Below the pieces are notes generated by a model, which was not told where the DNA came from, made no database searches, and worked only from the letters and a program-made list of their open reading frames with translations. From positions 682,001 through 746,000 of the forward strand of contig JALLLT010000008.1 in assembly GCA_025266875.1 (NCBI GenBank): a stretch of 64,000 nt of DNA, read 5' to 3'. Every line of letters begins with the position of its first letter. Positions within the stretch are counted from its first letter, which is position 1. Made by a program: the position numbers and the translations under genes. This document shows, one piece after another, positions 1 through 12,398 of this stretch. The stretch comes from Fennellomyces sp. T-0311. Taxonomy: Eukaryota > Mucoromycota > Mucoromycetes > Mucorales > Lichtheimiaceae.

Positions 1-1144
1 TCGGACTATGCTTCTTAGATCAAAAACTCCATGTTACAGCCTCCACAGACTTTTTGTATTGGATAATAAATGATAGAGATGATCATTAACAGCAAAAAGT
101 TCTTCTTCGACAAGATGGGCTTAGTGGTCAAAGTTCCACACATACCACTGTTACGTGAGGCAAATATACAAAGCTTTGATATTTATCGATTACGTATCGA
201 TGTATGTATTTAAGATGACGCGATCTGTGAAATAAAATATATATCTATAGCAATGCGTGCTACATAAAAGCCGTAGTCACAGATGGAAGGTTATATCGTG
301 ACAGTCCAAAAAATTCTATTAGTACTTGAAGTGGAGAACGGATTTTACTAAAGAAGTTCAAAGATGCAGTAAAACCTTAAATCAGATGCTTGAACCATTC
401 AGATGCAAGGGCAGCTAAAAATTCTTGGACGGAGCTGACTGTTTCAACACGTGTGTTAATAGTTGGAATAAACACCTACTCTTGGTCCCTTAAAAAGAGA
501 AGAAGCATACCTTTATGTATATCGAAAGTCTGTAAGAAAGAAAAAAGGAGATACCACCAATAATTATATACACTTGCAGTCAATGAATAGTAGCTTTATA
601 GTGACTACGTAAGTGCTGGAAGCATAACGCGTCATAAGTGCATATGGGGCAGAAGAGGAAGTTATTGCTAAGTAGCAGTGAGTTTCTGTAACATAAGACT
701 CTACTGAGATTGATGTGACATATAAGATAGATCTTTATTCCGTTTGCTGCAGGGGGTGTACCTCTGGTGAAGGAGCTTGCCGTCAAGCATGATATCATCG
801 CTCTGACAGGCCCAGGGCCGAGTTCCGATCGAAGGGCCTTGTATTATAACTTCCGCCTGATCACGTAATCGAATGCCACCGAGGTTTATACTTCAGGTAC
901 GAATCATTGTATTAAGCATTCCTGGCAGGAATTCAGGGGTATGATCTATGTATAGCTGTAACTAATTCTAATATTCTCCACATAAAATTGCCACGTTTCT
1001 TGATGACGGACGTGCCACGTACACAAGCTCTCATTTGACGGAGTTCAAGTAGTAGAAACCGCGGCGATCTCTCTGCCTATAATTGGTGTGGATTCATTGC
1101 TAGCCACACTTGGCACTACCTTTCTTTCGTTCCTCATCACAAAT
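1..1144. other. Intergenic, no gene seen
   Basis: I see no supported gene here. The short open frames are interrupted and have no recognisable family signature. The segment around 31-72 resembles a segment around 52384-52427 (see findings). The last part should hold the promoter of the phosphomannomutase gene. Confidence 0.5.
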
Positions 1145-2151
1145 ATGTCTCCCATCACCGAATTCTCTGAACGCCCAATCCCCGACACTATTGTCCTCTT
1201 TGATGTTGATGGAACTTTGACCCCTGCACGATTGGTAAGAGCTGCTAGTTATTTAGCATGCAAACCAAAAAGTAAAGAGATCTGTCAAACTGATCCGGCC
1301 ACTATATAGACTGTTTCACAGGAGATGCTTGACACTTTGGCAGACCTTCGCAAGAAGACTGTCATTGGTTTTGTCGGTGGTTCTGATCTTAAGAAGCAGG
1401 TTGAGCAATTGGGCGCGACAGGTAACTTTGGAAATGGAGTTTCAGATGACATGATGACGATTCTAACATGAGCCTAGTGTTGGCCGATTTTGACTACTGC
1501 TTTGCTGAGAACGGTCTTACGGCATACCGCCTTGGCGAACAGATGGCGTCGCAGGTAAGAAAAATGGAAAAGGGCATACATTGGGCAGCATATGAACCAT
1601 CTATTAGAGCTTTATTGAATGGATCGGCGATGAGGAGTACAACAAGCTTGTGAACTTTATCCTGCGCTACATTGCTGACATGGATATTCCCAAGAAGCGG
1701 TATGTTTAGGGGTTTATTGAAGAATGCGAGCGCGTTGAACTAAAAGGACGTTTGCAGTGGTACCTTTATTGAGTTCCGCAACGGCATGATCAACGTGTCG
1801 CCCATTGGTCGTAACTGCTCCCACGCCGAGCGTTGCGAGTTCGAAAAGTATGATTTGGAACGCGGTCTGCGTCGCAAGTTTGTCGAAGATCTCAAGGCTG
1901 CGTTCCCTCATCTGGAGCTTACGTACTCCATTGGTGGTCAGATTTCCTTTGATGTGTTCCCCACTGGCTGGGACAAGACCTACTGTCTCCGTCACGTCCA
2001 AAAGGAAGGCTTCAAGAACATTCACTTCTTTGGCGATAAGACCTTCAAAGGAGGTAACGACTACGAGATCTATACCCATCCAGATGTCACTGGTCACTCT
2101 GTCAAGTGCCCTGAGGACACCATCCGAATCCTCAAGGAACTGTTCCCATAA
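1145..2151 (+). CDS. SEC53: Phosphomannomutase
   Basis: Converts mannose-6-phosphate to mannose-1-phosphate in the cytosol, the step that feeds GDP-mannose for glycosylation, GPI anchors and wall mannan. Five exons (1145-1234, 1322-1421, 1478-1554, 1608-1699, 1758-2151) join in phase to about 250 aa, the usual length for eukaryotic PMM. The HAD-type catalytic motif DVDGTLTP lies at residues 20-27, with Asp20 and Asp22 as nucleophile and acid/base. Further family blocks follow: VGGSD, AENGL, the [10 protein letters not shown] substrate loop, [20 protein letters not shown] and FGDKT. The start is the first ATG that places the DVDGTL block at the expected distance; a longer frame upstream has no family support. 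The gene stands alone. The family call is very secure; exact splice borders were set by phase and conservation. Confidence 0.95.
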
Positions 2152-2546
2152 ACATCCGCATCGTTCATTTACAACCGTTCTTTCTTTCGCTTAATTTAAC
2201 TTGATTCAATATATAAAGTGCATTCACCTATATATTTCGTGTTTCACAGTGGTTGGCAGGGAAAGGTCCCTCCTGAGTTGGGTTTTGAGAAATATAATGC
2301 GGTATTTAAGATTTTGTCTAAACTTGGCATGTAGATGTTTCAACTGTAAGGATAAAGGAAGGCGCCGATCACGGCAATATGTTTATTCATAAAACAGCTG
2401 TTATAGTTGGGGAGCGCTGGAAAAGGAAAAGTCATAATGGAACTGAGAATGCATAAAAGGAAAAAGGCATAGGCGGTGAAGTATGGTTCCAGGTAAAGTT
2501 AAATGTTGTGTCATAAGTTCAGCGAGAGTAGTACGGGGAAAACGCC

Positions 2547-2783
2547 ATGAGAACATTAAGTATGCTTCTCTGGTTCCTGATTCTGATCCTTATCCTTGGA
2601 CTTTCTGCATACCCGCGTTCTAAGGTGTCTGGTGACAGAATCTCTCCGGAAAAATGGTTGTTGGCAATTTGGGCATCTGTACTGTGGTCTGTTTATTTCC
2701 GGTACATGCGTGTGATAGTGGCGTATAAGATCATATCGTTTGCTGAAAGCATGACTGCAGATTGGGCATATGTATCGTTTTAG
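2547..2783 (+). CDS. Doubtful small ORF with a hydrophobic N-terminus
   Basis: An uninterrupted 78-codon frame opens with ATG and has a strongly hydrophobic stretch at residues 5-20, which could be a signal peptide or membrane anchor, and a second hydrophobic patch near residue 40. I recognise no family. It may be the first exon of a small gene continuing toward 2974, or chance. No promoter signal or splice structure makes it convincing. Confidence 0.15.
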   Translation: MRTLSMLLWFLILILILGLSAYPRSKVSGDRISPEKWLLAIWASVLWSVYFRYMRVIVAYKIISFAESMTADWAYVSF

Positions 2784-2947
2784 TGCTGACGATGATCGTG
2801 ATCTTGGTGAAACTGGACGGGGAAGTGGATATGGGTTTGACTGCCCTTCATCATATCTGGAAGACGATGGAAAGGATACTGGAGGTATCCAACAGTAACG
2901 ACAACACCCCTTTGGATAATAAGGGCACTGTTCGTGGTTGTGACAAA

Positions 2948-3289
2948 CTATGGCCCAAGAATACGGTGATGTAAGTTAATGTCGATCGCGTAACGTGCTA
3001 TGAGATCAGAATTACCAGGATGGTCGCTCTGCATTGTGCTGCTTTCTCCTTCTGGAAGATTTTGCCCAGGGGATGTCATCGGAAATGGGGAGCAACTAGC
3101 AGCTGCCCAATAAAGATTCATACCAGTATCACTGTTGGAACCGTTGTTGGAACCTTCCGAATCAGGGCTGGGTGAATGCCCCATAGCTGAAGGTCCTTCA
3201 CCGTAATCGTATTGTTCGTCGTATGGCTCTTGACCACCCGTGGGACCTTTTCCTTTTTCGGAAGAGGAAAAGGTCATGGTGTCAAACAA
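2948..3289 (-). CDS. Hypothetical low-complexity protein
   Basis: A 113-codon frame starts with ATG on the minus strand. The predicted protein is rich in Ser, Gly, Pro, Glu and Asn, with an acidic Tyr-containing segment near residues 23-33, and has no membrane segment. Such bias can reflect a real disordered protein, and its composition is unlike the surrounding noncoding DNA, but no known domain is visible. A TATA-like stretch (ttatatat) lies about 250 bp upstream near 3540. It overlaps the tail of a doubtful plus-strand frame. Treat as a weak gene candidate. Confidence 0.3.
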   Translation of the reverse strand: MFDTMTFSSSEKGKGPTGGQEPYDEQYDYGEGPSAMGHSPSPDSEGSNNGSNSDTGMNLYWAAASCSPFPMTSPGQNLPEGESSTMQSDHPGNSDLIARYAIDINLHHRILGP

Positions 3290-6229
3290 TAGTGTTGAAA
3301 CGAAGTACTGTCTTCTCGTCCGGATGAAAAGACAATAGAATTGATGTTAAAATGAATGTTTCCTAGCTTTTCGATTTAGCTTACTCGCTTAAGATAATGT
3401 CGAGAAATGACTGCATACTTGTTAGTTTCTTAATGTGTTTTGCAGTGATTTGTGTTGCTGGTCCGAGTTGCTGTGTTGTTTTGGAGAAAATTATAATTGT
3501 TGGGTGGAGAAGAAAGCAGTTGTAGATCAAAATCTAGGGCTTATATATCTAATTCGTGGCTGAGCTACTGCTTCCTGAAATGGTGATGTCGAAGTGCTCT
3601 GATTATTGACAGTAGTTGCTTTTGGTTACTTCTGAATATAGACAACATCCCTGTTTTCTTCACTGAAAATCTTCAATTTATGATTCCCTTTTGCTGCGTG
3701 TTACGTGTATTCATAGAATTACTATCTTTTACTTGCCATTTTACGATAGATTAGTTATGTATGAAAGCCTATGCCAGCTTGATCTAAGAAGCCATCAGCC
3801 ACGGCGGTAGTACATAATAGGCGTTACCGTTTTTGTACTAAAGAGGTGACGTGCATCCAGGGTCATGTACTCTATTCTTTTTAGGACTTGCAGAACAAGC
3901 ATTACAGTTATGGCAACTCTCAAACGTATCGAGACATAATATATTTGAATGCATGAAAATAAGTCGCTGTAAAAGATGGATCTTTTTGCGTGCGCCACGC
4001 GCCACAGCATGGGGGTAGGTACTTAGCCACTGCAGGTTCTTTAAAATAGCAGCACATGCATCATCCATAGGCGCACGACGAGGTTGTGTCCGGGTGAAGC
4101 TTCCGTCACTCGAACAAAGTCTGGTTTACATCTTCTACAAGACAAAATCAGAGAATATCGCCGATACTTTTTACGACTGGAAACACGGTGTGAGGGTGTC
4201 ATGGCCCTCAAATTGTCAATGTGAGTTTTCTGCTTCATTATTTACAAACAAAATCTGACGCGTTGGATGTAGAATCGAATAAAGACTGGTTTTAAGCTTC
4301 TAACCGGAAAAGGATATTGGTCAATGCTAAGCAGGACACTTCCGTTTTTTTATTGAGTATTCCTTTTTGTGGTAATCCTGGCTCTCTCACGCCACTATGT
4401 CAATACGTACATTTAAAAAAAGTAACACGGATGCATGCATTTCCTGCATAAGTATGCCCCCCGGGAAGCGAAGTTAATGCAAGAGGAACTGATACGTCAC
4501 CCTAGATTTTATGCAAGCACTATTTGTATATATTCGCTCATTGGTCGATCTACATTGATATATGTGATTGTCGTGCTTTGGGTAAGGTAAATCTGGGGTT
4601 CCAGATGCAACGCGCTCTGCAGCAGCTACTCTCGACGCGCATAAGCTGTACTCACTTTTTTTTACATGTAGAAGACAGAAAATCCCACAAAACCAAACAC
4701 CTTTAAGGAGAACAAAACAGTTATTTCTGTCTCTCCTGGTGTAAAGGTGTATACAACGTATTGCTCGTGTAGTACAGATGGTTTGCTGCAGGTGGATATA
4801 ACTCCGAGTGACCACTGTCGCCGCACGCATTATGGCACGTATTAAAACCAGCTTAGGAGGTATAGGTGGCGCCAGTGGTTGACCAATACCTAAAAGTTAA
4901 AAATAATTTAATCTAAGCATTACAGTTAGGTTCTAGATTAACTCATACAGCTGAAGCACATCCATGGTAATGACTGATTTTACGAAGCTTCTAAGCACAG
5001 TGGCGCCTCACTTAAATCTTCCCTTGCTCCTTTTGACCCCTAATGATTGCAGCTCCTACTAACACACACTAGGTTAACATAGCCTCGCGCCATAGACCGA
5101 TGTGCAGCTCTCCTGTAGATTAAACGTGCTTTTAGTCGCCCTTAATGTATTTTAAGAAACATTGCATTGGATCGATAAAGCTATACTTGGGAAATATCAT
5201 TGATACTCTATCATCACAGCAGTGCACGAGGAAACACATGCCAAAAAGTGTGTAAACACTGGTTACTGGATATATAGTAAAGAAATCCAACGATGTGAAA
5301 AAGCTGCCCGTATCTTGTATGTAACACATTCCATATCTGGGCACTATATATTCCGTTGATAGTGATAACGTCTATTCGTCGTCATACATGTCCCTCCATC
5401 TTAACCCTTCATTATGATTCAATATTAACAAAAGCTATTACACAATAAGCCCTTAAAGGCACGCTTGTTAAATATCGTGAGCCTATTAGGAGTCAGATCG
5501 CGCCGCGCGAAACGCGACATATCTTTTTTTAGCTTTTTGGGTCAAATGTAACGGCAGGTGTCACAAGAGTCCGCAACGTTTATGCCAAAAATCTCCATAA
5601 ATTTTACATCTGACTTTTTTTTCTTAGCTTCAAGTGAGAAATCCATGACATGCTAATTAGAAAGCGCATCTGTATAAAGAAGAGGTATATTTGCGGTGTA
5701 TTGCGATAACCCATAACCGGTGTTTTAAATGAAGCATACGATAACCCAAATATGGTAAAGTACGGGCAAGGCCGCAAAGGGTCGAATCACCTACGCCTTC
5801 CAAGAAATTAAATGGAAGTTTATAATAAGTCGCATCATTCAGAATATGTTTGAATAATGCCGGAAATATAATTTATGCTCTGTATATAGATAAAAGACTA
5901 TAATGATTAATAGATTAGTGATAGCTCTATTTGTGTGATTCTTCGCCATGACCAACAGTAAGCGATCCACCATTGAAAAAAGTCTATTGTTCCACTGAGC
6001 TTTCAAGGTCAGCAGCCGCAAGATCCAGGTGAAAGGCTCCTGTTCGTTAAGATAAAAGATAACAGACGGTTTGTGTAATGTCGATAAAAAAATTCGAAAG
6101 AATGAAGAGAAGGCATTATCCACTCCCCGACACTTCCGAGGTAAAAGTTCCAATCAGTATGGTATACTTATCTTAAAGTCTACGAGTTTATCTACGGTTT
6201 CTTCCCCGGAACAGTAGCTGCATTATTGG
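3290..6229. other. Gene-poor intergenic stretch
   Basis: About 2.9 kb without a supportable gene. Open frames up to 118 codons exist on both strands but show no family motif, no consistent splice pattern and no codon-like composition. The right end is the promoter side of the purine permease. Confidence 0.5.
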
Positions 6230-6237
6230 TATAAATA
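6230..6237 (+). promoter_or_regulatory. Probable TATA box of the purine permease
   Basis: TATAAATA lies about 130 bp before the chosen start codon, preceded by a GC-richer segment and followed by a pyrimidine-rich leader. The position suits a core promoter. Seen by eye only. Confidence 0.5.
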
Positions 6238-6358
6238 CACCTATATCTAAACCAGATCATTTTTTCCCTTGCAGCCAGCCCAGCATTTATTGTCTATCAT
6301 AATATTTGCCTGGAAGCGCATACAGTGCAACACCACTTACTTCTTCCCACTCTTCAAA

Positions 6359-8506
6359 ATGCAGAACAACACACGATCATCACCTACGTCGAGTTATGTT
6401 TCGTCGTCCGAGAAACGTGAATATATCGATACCGAAATCGAGCAAACACAACATGTGCACTATCCAGCAGCTCCGGTATTGAATCCAGAGAAACCGCCGA
6501 TCATGGACCGTTTGAAGCATAAGTTTACTACAAAGGACGGCTGGGTCGGCAATTACGATTATCGTGCGCTTTGGTAATAACCGAGATAGCAATCTACTTT
6601 TTCTGGTAATTTTTGTAACCGGAAGTGTTTATCTAGTATGCCGCATATTCCTTTCCTGAGAAAACGTGCGAACCGCTCCAACTTTTACGGCCCCGATGAA
6701 GATCTTCCCATCTTTGTGGCAATTTTGATGTCCATTCAACGTGAGTTTGAGTACGATAATTATTTTAATGACAACTAACTTTGTAATTCTACAGACTTTT
6801 TGGCTTGTGTTGGTGGTCTGATCACTCCCACACTCTTGATTTCCGGTACTGGTGCTAATGCGCTCAATTTGGACTCGGAAACTCGTGCTTATATGATTGC
6901 TGCTTCGTTCATTGTCTCTGGTATTACCAGGTAGATACTCTTATTATTAATGCCCAGGTAGTAGAATATCATTATTTACCTTTCATTTACAGTTTGATTT
7001 ATACCTCAAGATATCGTATTCCACGCACTCGTTACTTCATTGGTGTAGGGTATGTATAGATAGCAATTCATTATCTACCTTTAAACTAATCCGCCTAAAG
7101 TCTTCTCGAGGTTGCAGGCGTTGCATTCTCTGGTCTACCTGCCGCACAGGCCATGGTTGAAAACATGTATCAAGGTAACATTTACACTTTTGTCTAACTT
7201 GAAACAAAAAAACTTACATCAAAGCTGTTATCTTGCAGATGGCACTTGTCAGACCGAAATCATGGCCGATGGAACGATAAACTACTTGCCATGTCCCGAT
7301 GGTTTCGGTGCCATTCTTGGAACTCAGATTGTATGCTCCGTACTATCCATTGTCTTCAGTTTCACTTCCCCACGCATTTTACGACGCATGTTCCCTAAGA
7401 TCGTCACTGGAATTGTACTTTTCTGCATCGGTGCAAAATTGATTACTTCCAGCATGAAAAACTGGGCTGGTGGCTCGGGCCCTTGCATGCAAAGACCTGA
7501 AGAAGGACTATTCGCTCTGTGTCCTAATATCAATGCTCCCAACCCACAACCTTGGGGTTCGCCTGTCAATTTTGGTCTCGGTGCATCCGTCTTTTTCACT
7601 ATTATCCTTATCGAACTCGTCGGTTCCGTGTTTATGAAGAACATTTCCGTTGTCATCGGTCTTGTTGTCGGCTGTATCATTGCTGCCTGTATCGGTATGT
7701 TCGACTCTTCCAGTATCGATTCCGCGCCTGCCGGTACTTTCCTGTGGGTCAACACATTCAAGCTTTCTGTGTACGGTCCTGGTGTCATTCCCGTACTATT
7801 CACACAAGTCGCTATCATTATTGACAGTATTGGTGAAATTACGGCTGTGTGTGATGTCTCCGGTAAAGAAGTCGATGGCGAAGAATTTCAGTCACGGATT
7901 CAAGGTGGTTTGTTGACCGATGGTCTTCTCGGAATCTTTGGCGGTCTTGCTACTACTATGAGCACCGTTGTTTTTACACAAAATAATGGCGTTATTAGTG
8001 TTACGAGGTGTGCAAGTCGTATTGCAGGTTATGGATGCGCGTGCATTCTCATTCTCTGTGGTATCTTGGGCAAGTTCTCGGCTACATTTTTGGCGATTCC
8101 TGAACCTCTCATTGGTGGTATGACTGTCTACCTTTTCGCTTCGGTTGCTACCTCTGGTCTTCGTATCCTGGCCTATTTGGATTGGACCCGTCGTGATCGT
8201 GTGATTGTTGCCGCATCCTTAGCCATTGGCCTCGGTGTGGGATTGGTGCCCAACTGGTTCAGATTCGTTTTACCAACGGTCGAGAATCCTGCTTTGAACG
8301 GTTTCTACAGTGCCATCCGAACCATTATCTCGACAAGCAACATCGTTGCCGGTTTCTTGGCCGTCATTCTCAATTTGATTATTCCTTACGAAGAAGAAGA
8401 AGAGGCGCCAAAGAAGCGTCGTGATTCAGATGCTTCTGTAGCTCCTCCAATAGGTGGTGCCCATCGCATGTATTATGACGAAGAGATGAACTCTCGAAAG
8501 GAGTAA
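6359..8506 (+). CDS. Xanthine/uric acid-type purine permease (NAT/NCS2 family)
   Basis: Plasma-membrane proton symporter of the nucleobase-ascorbate transporter family, closest in layout to fungal xanthine/uric acid permeases (UapA/UapC type). Six exons (6359-6573, 6637-6740, 6795-6930, 6993-7049, 7101-7174, 7239-8506) give about 617 aa. The NAT signature is present as QNNGVISVTR. Before it come the membrane-entry block around QHFLACVGG, TM1 with the following loop, and a long extracellular segment with several Cys (GTCQTE, CMQRPEEG, LCPN). About a dozen to fourteen hydrophobic segments can be read. The cytosolic C-tail has a run of Glu then basic residues, as expected for a regulated, endocytosed transporter. 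Substrate choice between xanthine, uric acid and uracil is inference. AT-rich 3' DNA carries AATAAA near 8670. Confidence 0.93.
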
Positions 8507-11500
8507 ACTTGACCGCCCCGTTGTTTCTCCGACGCACATGTTATTCTCTATAAATTCTCTCCATCAAACTTAATGCTGTACTTCCTATCCTCTCACAGGT
8601 TCATCGATTGTGTGTTCCAGTTCTTTTATATGTACCCTTGTAATATATTTTTTCATGCTTTCTATACATAAATAAATATTCTACTATTTAATGCATTATG
8701 TTTTGCTTGTCTCCGGAAGGATGACAAGTTACCCTGTACGAACACATTTGGCGCATATTACTGGCTTCTATGACCAAGCCCATAACTCACTTTCCATTTT
8801 CGTTAAAGTGATATTTTACATTGCATCACTCATTTATGAATTACTGATCGGGGTCATCGCCATTAATTTTCCGGTAGAAGCCATCGATAAGCTTGATCAA
8901 ATACTAAACGCACGTATTTAGATCAATGCGTTTCTTATTCATCTTGTTGCAAGATGAAAAAGTCTAAAATACGGTGAATTATTGGCACTTGAGTGTCGAA
9001 TCGATAGTACATTACTATCATTTGATATGGGCAAAGCGAGGCAAGTGACGCTGGTTATATAGGTAAAAAGTTTGTAAGCAAAATGTTAGAAATGCAAAGC
9101 TAACAAGCAAAAAAAAAATACATGTGTGCAGCTGCATTGAGCATCATCTCCGGATGGGTTGGAAGATATGGTTTACGGACCTTTCAACAGGTAGGAGATC
9201 TAGCTGGTGCCGCGGGTGCACATCCACTTTATAGACCGCGTAGTACATAGAAATTTGTGCCCTCTTTATGGATAATTTTGAGATGTTAGACAGCGTCTGA
9301 GAAAATAAAAGGAAAAGTTTGGGTTGGATTGACGTCTTGGGGATAAAATGACCAAGCTCGACCCCGTAATTAGTTTTACCTGGTAGTCTGACAGATGCAA
9401 TATACTTTTGTCCACAAAACTCTGTCTCCCCTCTCTCTCTCTCTCTCTCTCACTCTCTGATTAATAAACTGAAAATATTCAATTCTGACGAGTGATCTGC
9501 CAGATACCCGTCTCGGAAGCTTGATTGAGAAAATGTTCGAGTAGAACCAACCTTTGCATCAAAAAATAAATAAACAGACCAGAAGCGACGAACCGGTGTA
9601 CGTATGTAATTTTGAAATATCTGTAAGGTAGAGCAAATCCCACTAATACTCATCTAGATCTGCGAAAGCACAATTCCTTCCGAATGGAGCACTACAGAAA
9701 AAATGAATGTGATATCAAAATTCTCCTAGAGTCCTAACTTTAATATTCCTCACAGCACGAAAGTACTTCAATACTCACACCGCTTATGAATTTTTATATG
9801 CTACAATGTTGCAAGAATATTTAGAACTGAATCCACTACTTTGCGATGAACTATCAAAACGGGATGTGCTTAAAATAGTTGAGTAAATAAAAGGACACGC
9901 AAGTTTTCGGATTATATGGAAACCGGCATTACAGCTAATTGGCAACAATAGTTATTATGACAAAGTCAATAGGAGCGACCGTAATCTAGTTAGTCATCCT
10001 CAACGCTGGTCAATGGGAAATATGAAAACGCGTCGCGGAATGCACCGATCGTATTTAAACGCGCACCCCGTATCACACTATATATGATATTTTCAATAAG
10101 AGCTGGTCATCCATATTCAGGCCATTGAAGATTCGCTTGAAAAAGGATCCCAAGTTTCTAGAAGGGGAATATGAAGAATATGAGAATGCACTGAAAGCGA
10201 TGAAGGAAAATGTAAGTGTTAAAGAATATCAGGTATATATAATAAGGGAGTTCAGTGAACGTCCATAAAATCATATACGTAAGAGAAATCTTTTCCCATG
10301 AGTATAATAACAAGATAGTTGTACTTTTCTTTTGATAGGACTGTAAAAAGGTTACGTTACAATTGACATGTACTTTTGAAAACATAAAAGTCTTTTGTAT
10401 AAAAAGTAATCAATTGCCAGCTCGACTATTTTTATGTTTATGATCTAATGGAGGTTCACAGAACTCTCGTAAAATAGTTTTTAACTGCTATATACAAAAT
10501 TCAACCTACCACAAAAATGGACCACACATATTTACAAGAAACTCTGATTTTATGATGCCATTTTCATCTCAAACTATTTCGAAGGGTTATCCGGACCCAA
10601 ATTCGCCGCTATGCTCCTTGAGTGAACTGCGCCATTATGCAGCCTGCGACTTTATTACTTGACGAATTAAGAAGCGGTGGTGGACTGATCACATGTCCCA
10701 AACACAGAAAAGAGTTGCCAGAATAGTCATTTGGAAGGGAGAACGGATGAAAGACAACGATTTCCGCGTTGCGTGAATTGCCAAGATGGAAAACTGACTA
10801 CGCAAAAAAGCGTGAACTATCAATGCCATCATGGTCAAGGCTAAGACGAATAGATATGTCATATGCTCTCAGAGACGACGGAAAAGAGCCTGGTAAACAT
10901 GAAATGGACCCCCAAACCCAACAATATACTATCTGACCATACTCAAACACTACGACAAGAACGACCATATCCACTGCGGGACATGGAGCTCTTGTGGGAC
11001 GAGACGCACAAACCCAATTCGTCATCTTTAGACCAATTGCTACTAGGATTCGATTCGTACCGCACAGACCAGCACCTGAACTGGGCATACGTCGCGAGGG
11101 ATAAGTGTTTAGTGCTCATGTATAAAGTAATTCAAGTTAACATTGAAAATTATAGGATGAAGTGGAACTTGACTTTAATCAGTTCAAAAATGTACTCCTT
11201 CAGTTGTAAATTATCCGCACCGGTGGGACAATCACTCCGCGAAAAATTGACCCAGTATGTAAGCAGAGAACAGATTCAATGTAAATACTTCGGTCTAATC
11301 CAGTTATTAATCCTACCCCACTTCAGTTCAATGAATTAAAACGGGGTCAAAAGTACATATCTCAAAAACGCGCTGAGTTTTGATATACATGATCCCATCC
11401 TTTGCTACTTTTTATTATTCTTTCCTCTTATTCTTTTAATAAAAGATCATCATGCTGCTTAACCAGCAGGGCCTGTTATATTCAGTTTTTAAAACTGCCT

Positions 11501-12398
11501 CACGGTATTTCAAAGGATGAGATTTTTGGGGTGCGAGCTGGGTCAGTACGCAAATTACACCCGCAGATTTTGTAACTTGTAAAGTGGTTAGTAGTATACT
11601 TTTATCAGTGAATATATAACGGGTTTATCGTTTGTAGATTAAAGGGAAAGCCATCTAAAAGGCTTTTCAACGTCGGCTCCCATATGGATTTAAGAGGTAT
11701 GAAAACACAAAGTATATTCATGCTCCTGTTGACCAGGACCAAGAGCCAACGAAAAAGCGTTTTGTCTGTTACTGTGGCCAAGAAAAAGAACCAGTAGAAA
11801 GCTTTCGGATCACTAGATAATTAGAAATACATGACAGGAATGAACGATATACCAACCAATAGATGGATTGCGGTTCCAACGGCAGAAGTCCTGATCTATG
11901 CATTGAACATAGGCTTAGGGGCATGAGTCGCATAGAATTGAAAAATTAAATTGAAGCAATTCACGCACAAATGGATAAGCCGAAAATATTCCGCGATACA
12001 GATGTTAATCGTATAAAGTACTAACTTTCCAAAAAACGGCTCGTTTCTCGGTTTGGCTCAAGCCAGCTCGTCCATTAACTATAGCTCAGAATAGTACCAT
12101 ATCCACAGCTGCTTGCATCGATAGCGATAATTTACAGATACTTTAGCAACTGATTCAAAACCTGTTGTTTACGAAAAGAAACCTAACTTTAATAACAGCA
12201 ACAACGATGGAAGATCAGCATTGCTTGTACAACAAACAAACGGATAAATTTGAGCATCAGCCATATTCGTAAAAAGAACCTTATTTTCGCCGGTTATCGT
12301 AAAATGAAAACTTGTAAGCTAATAATGGCTCACTGCGATAAACACACAATGGGTGTAATGGATTTGTGATGTGGCTCTGAGGTCAAAGCGTATTACAC
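8507..12398. other. Gene-poor stretch with eroded coding-like fragments
   Basis: About 3.9 kb with no intact gene. A (CT) tract lies at 9431-9450. Short coding-like segments appear near 10123-10257 (a charged helical segment rich in Lys and Glu), 10780-11340 (two overlapping frames on the plus strand) and 11690-11810, but stops and frame changes break each of them. They may be remains of a transposable element or an old gene; I cannot assign a family. Confidence 0.4.
9431..9450. repeat. (CT)10 microsatellite
   Basis: Ten uninterrupted CT units, continued by imperfect CT-rich sequence to about 9457. It is outside any gene. Confidence 0.9.

Noticed and set aside
580..798. 72-codon minus-strand frame
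   Set aside because: No promoter, splice or family support, and typical of the chance frames in this AT-rich DNA.
7324..7818. 164-codon open frame on the minus strand
   Set aside because: Antisense to the large membrane-domain exon of the purine permease, with no independent signature.
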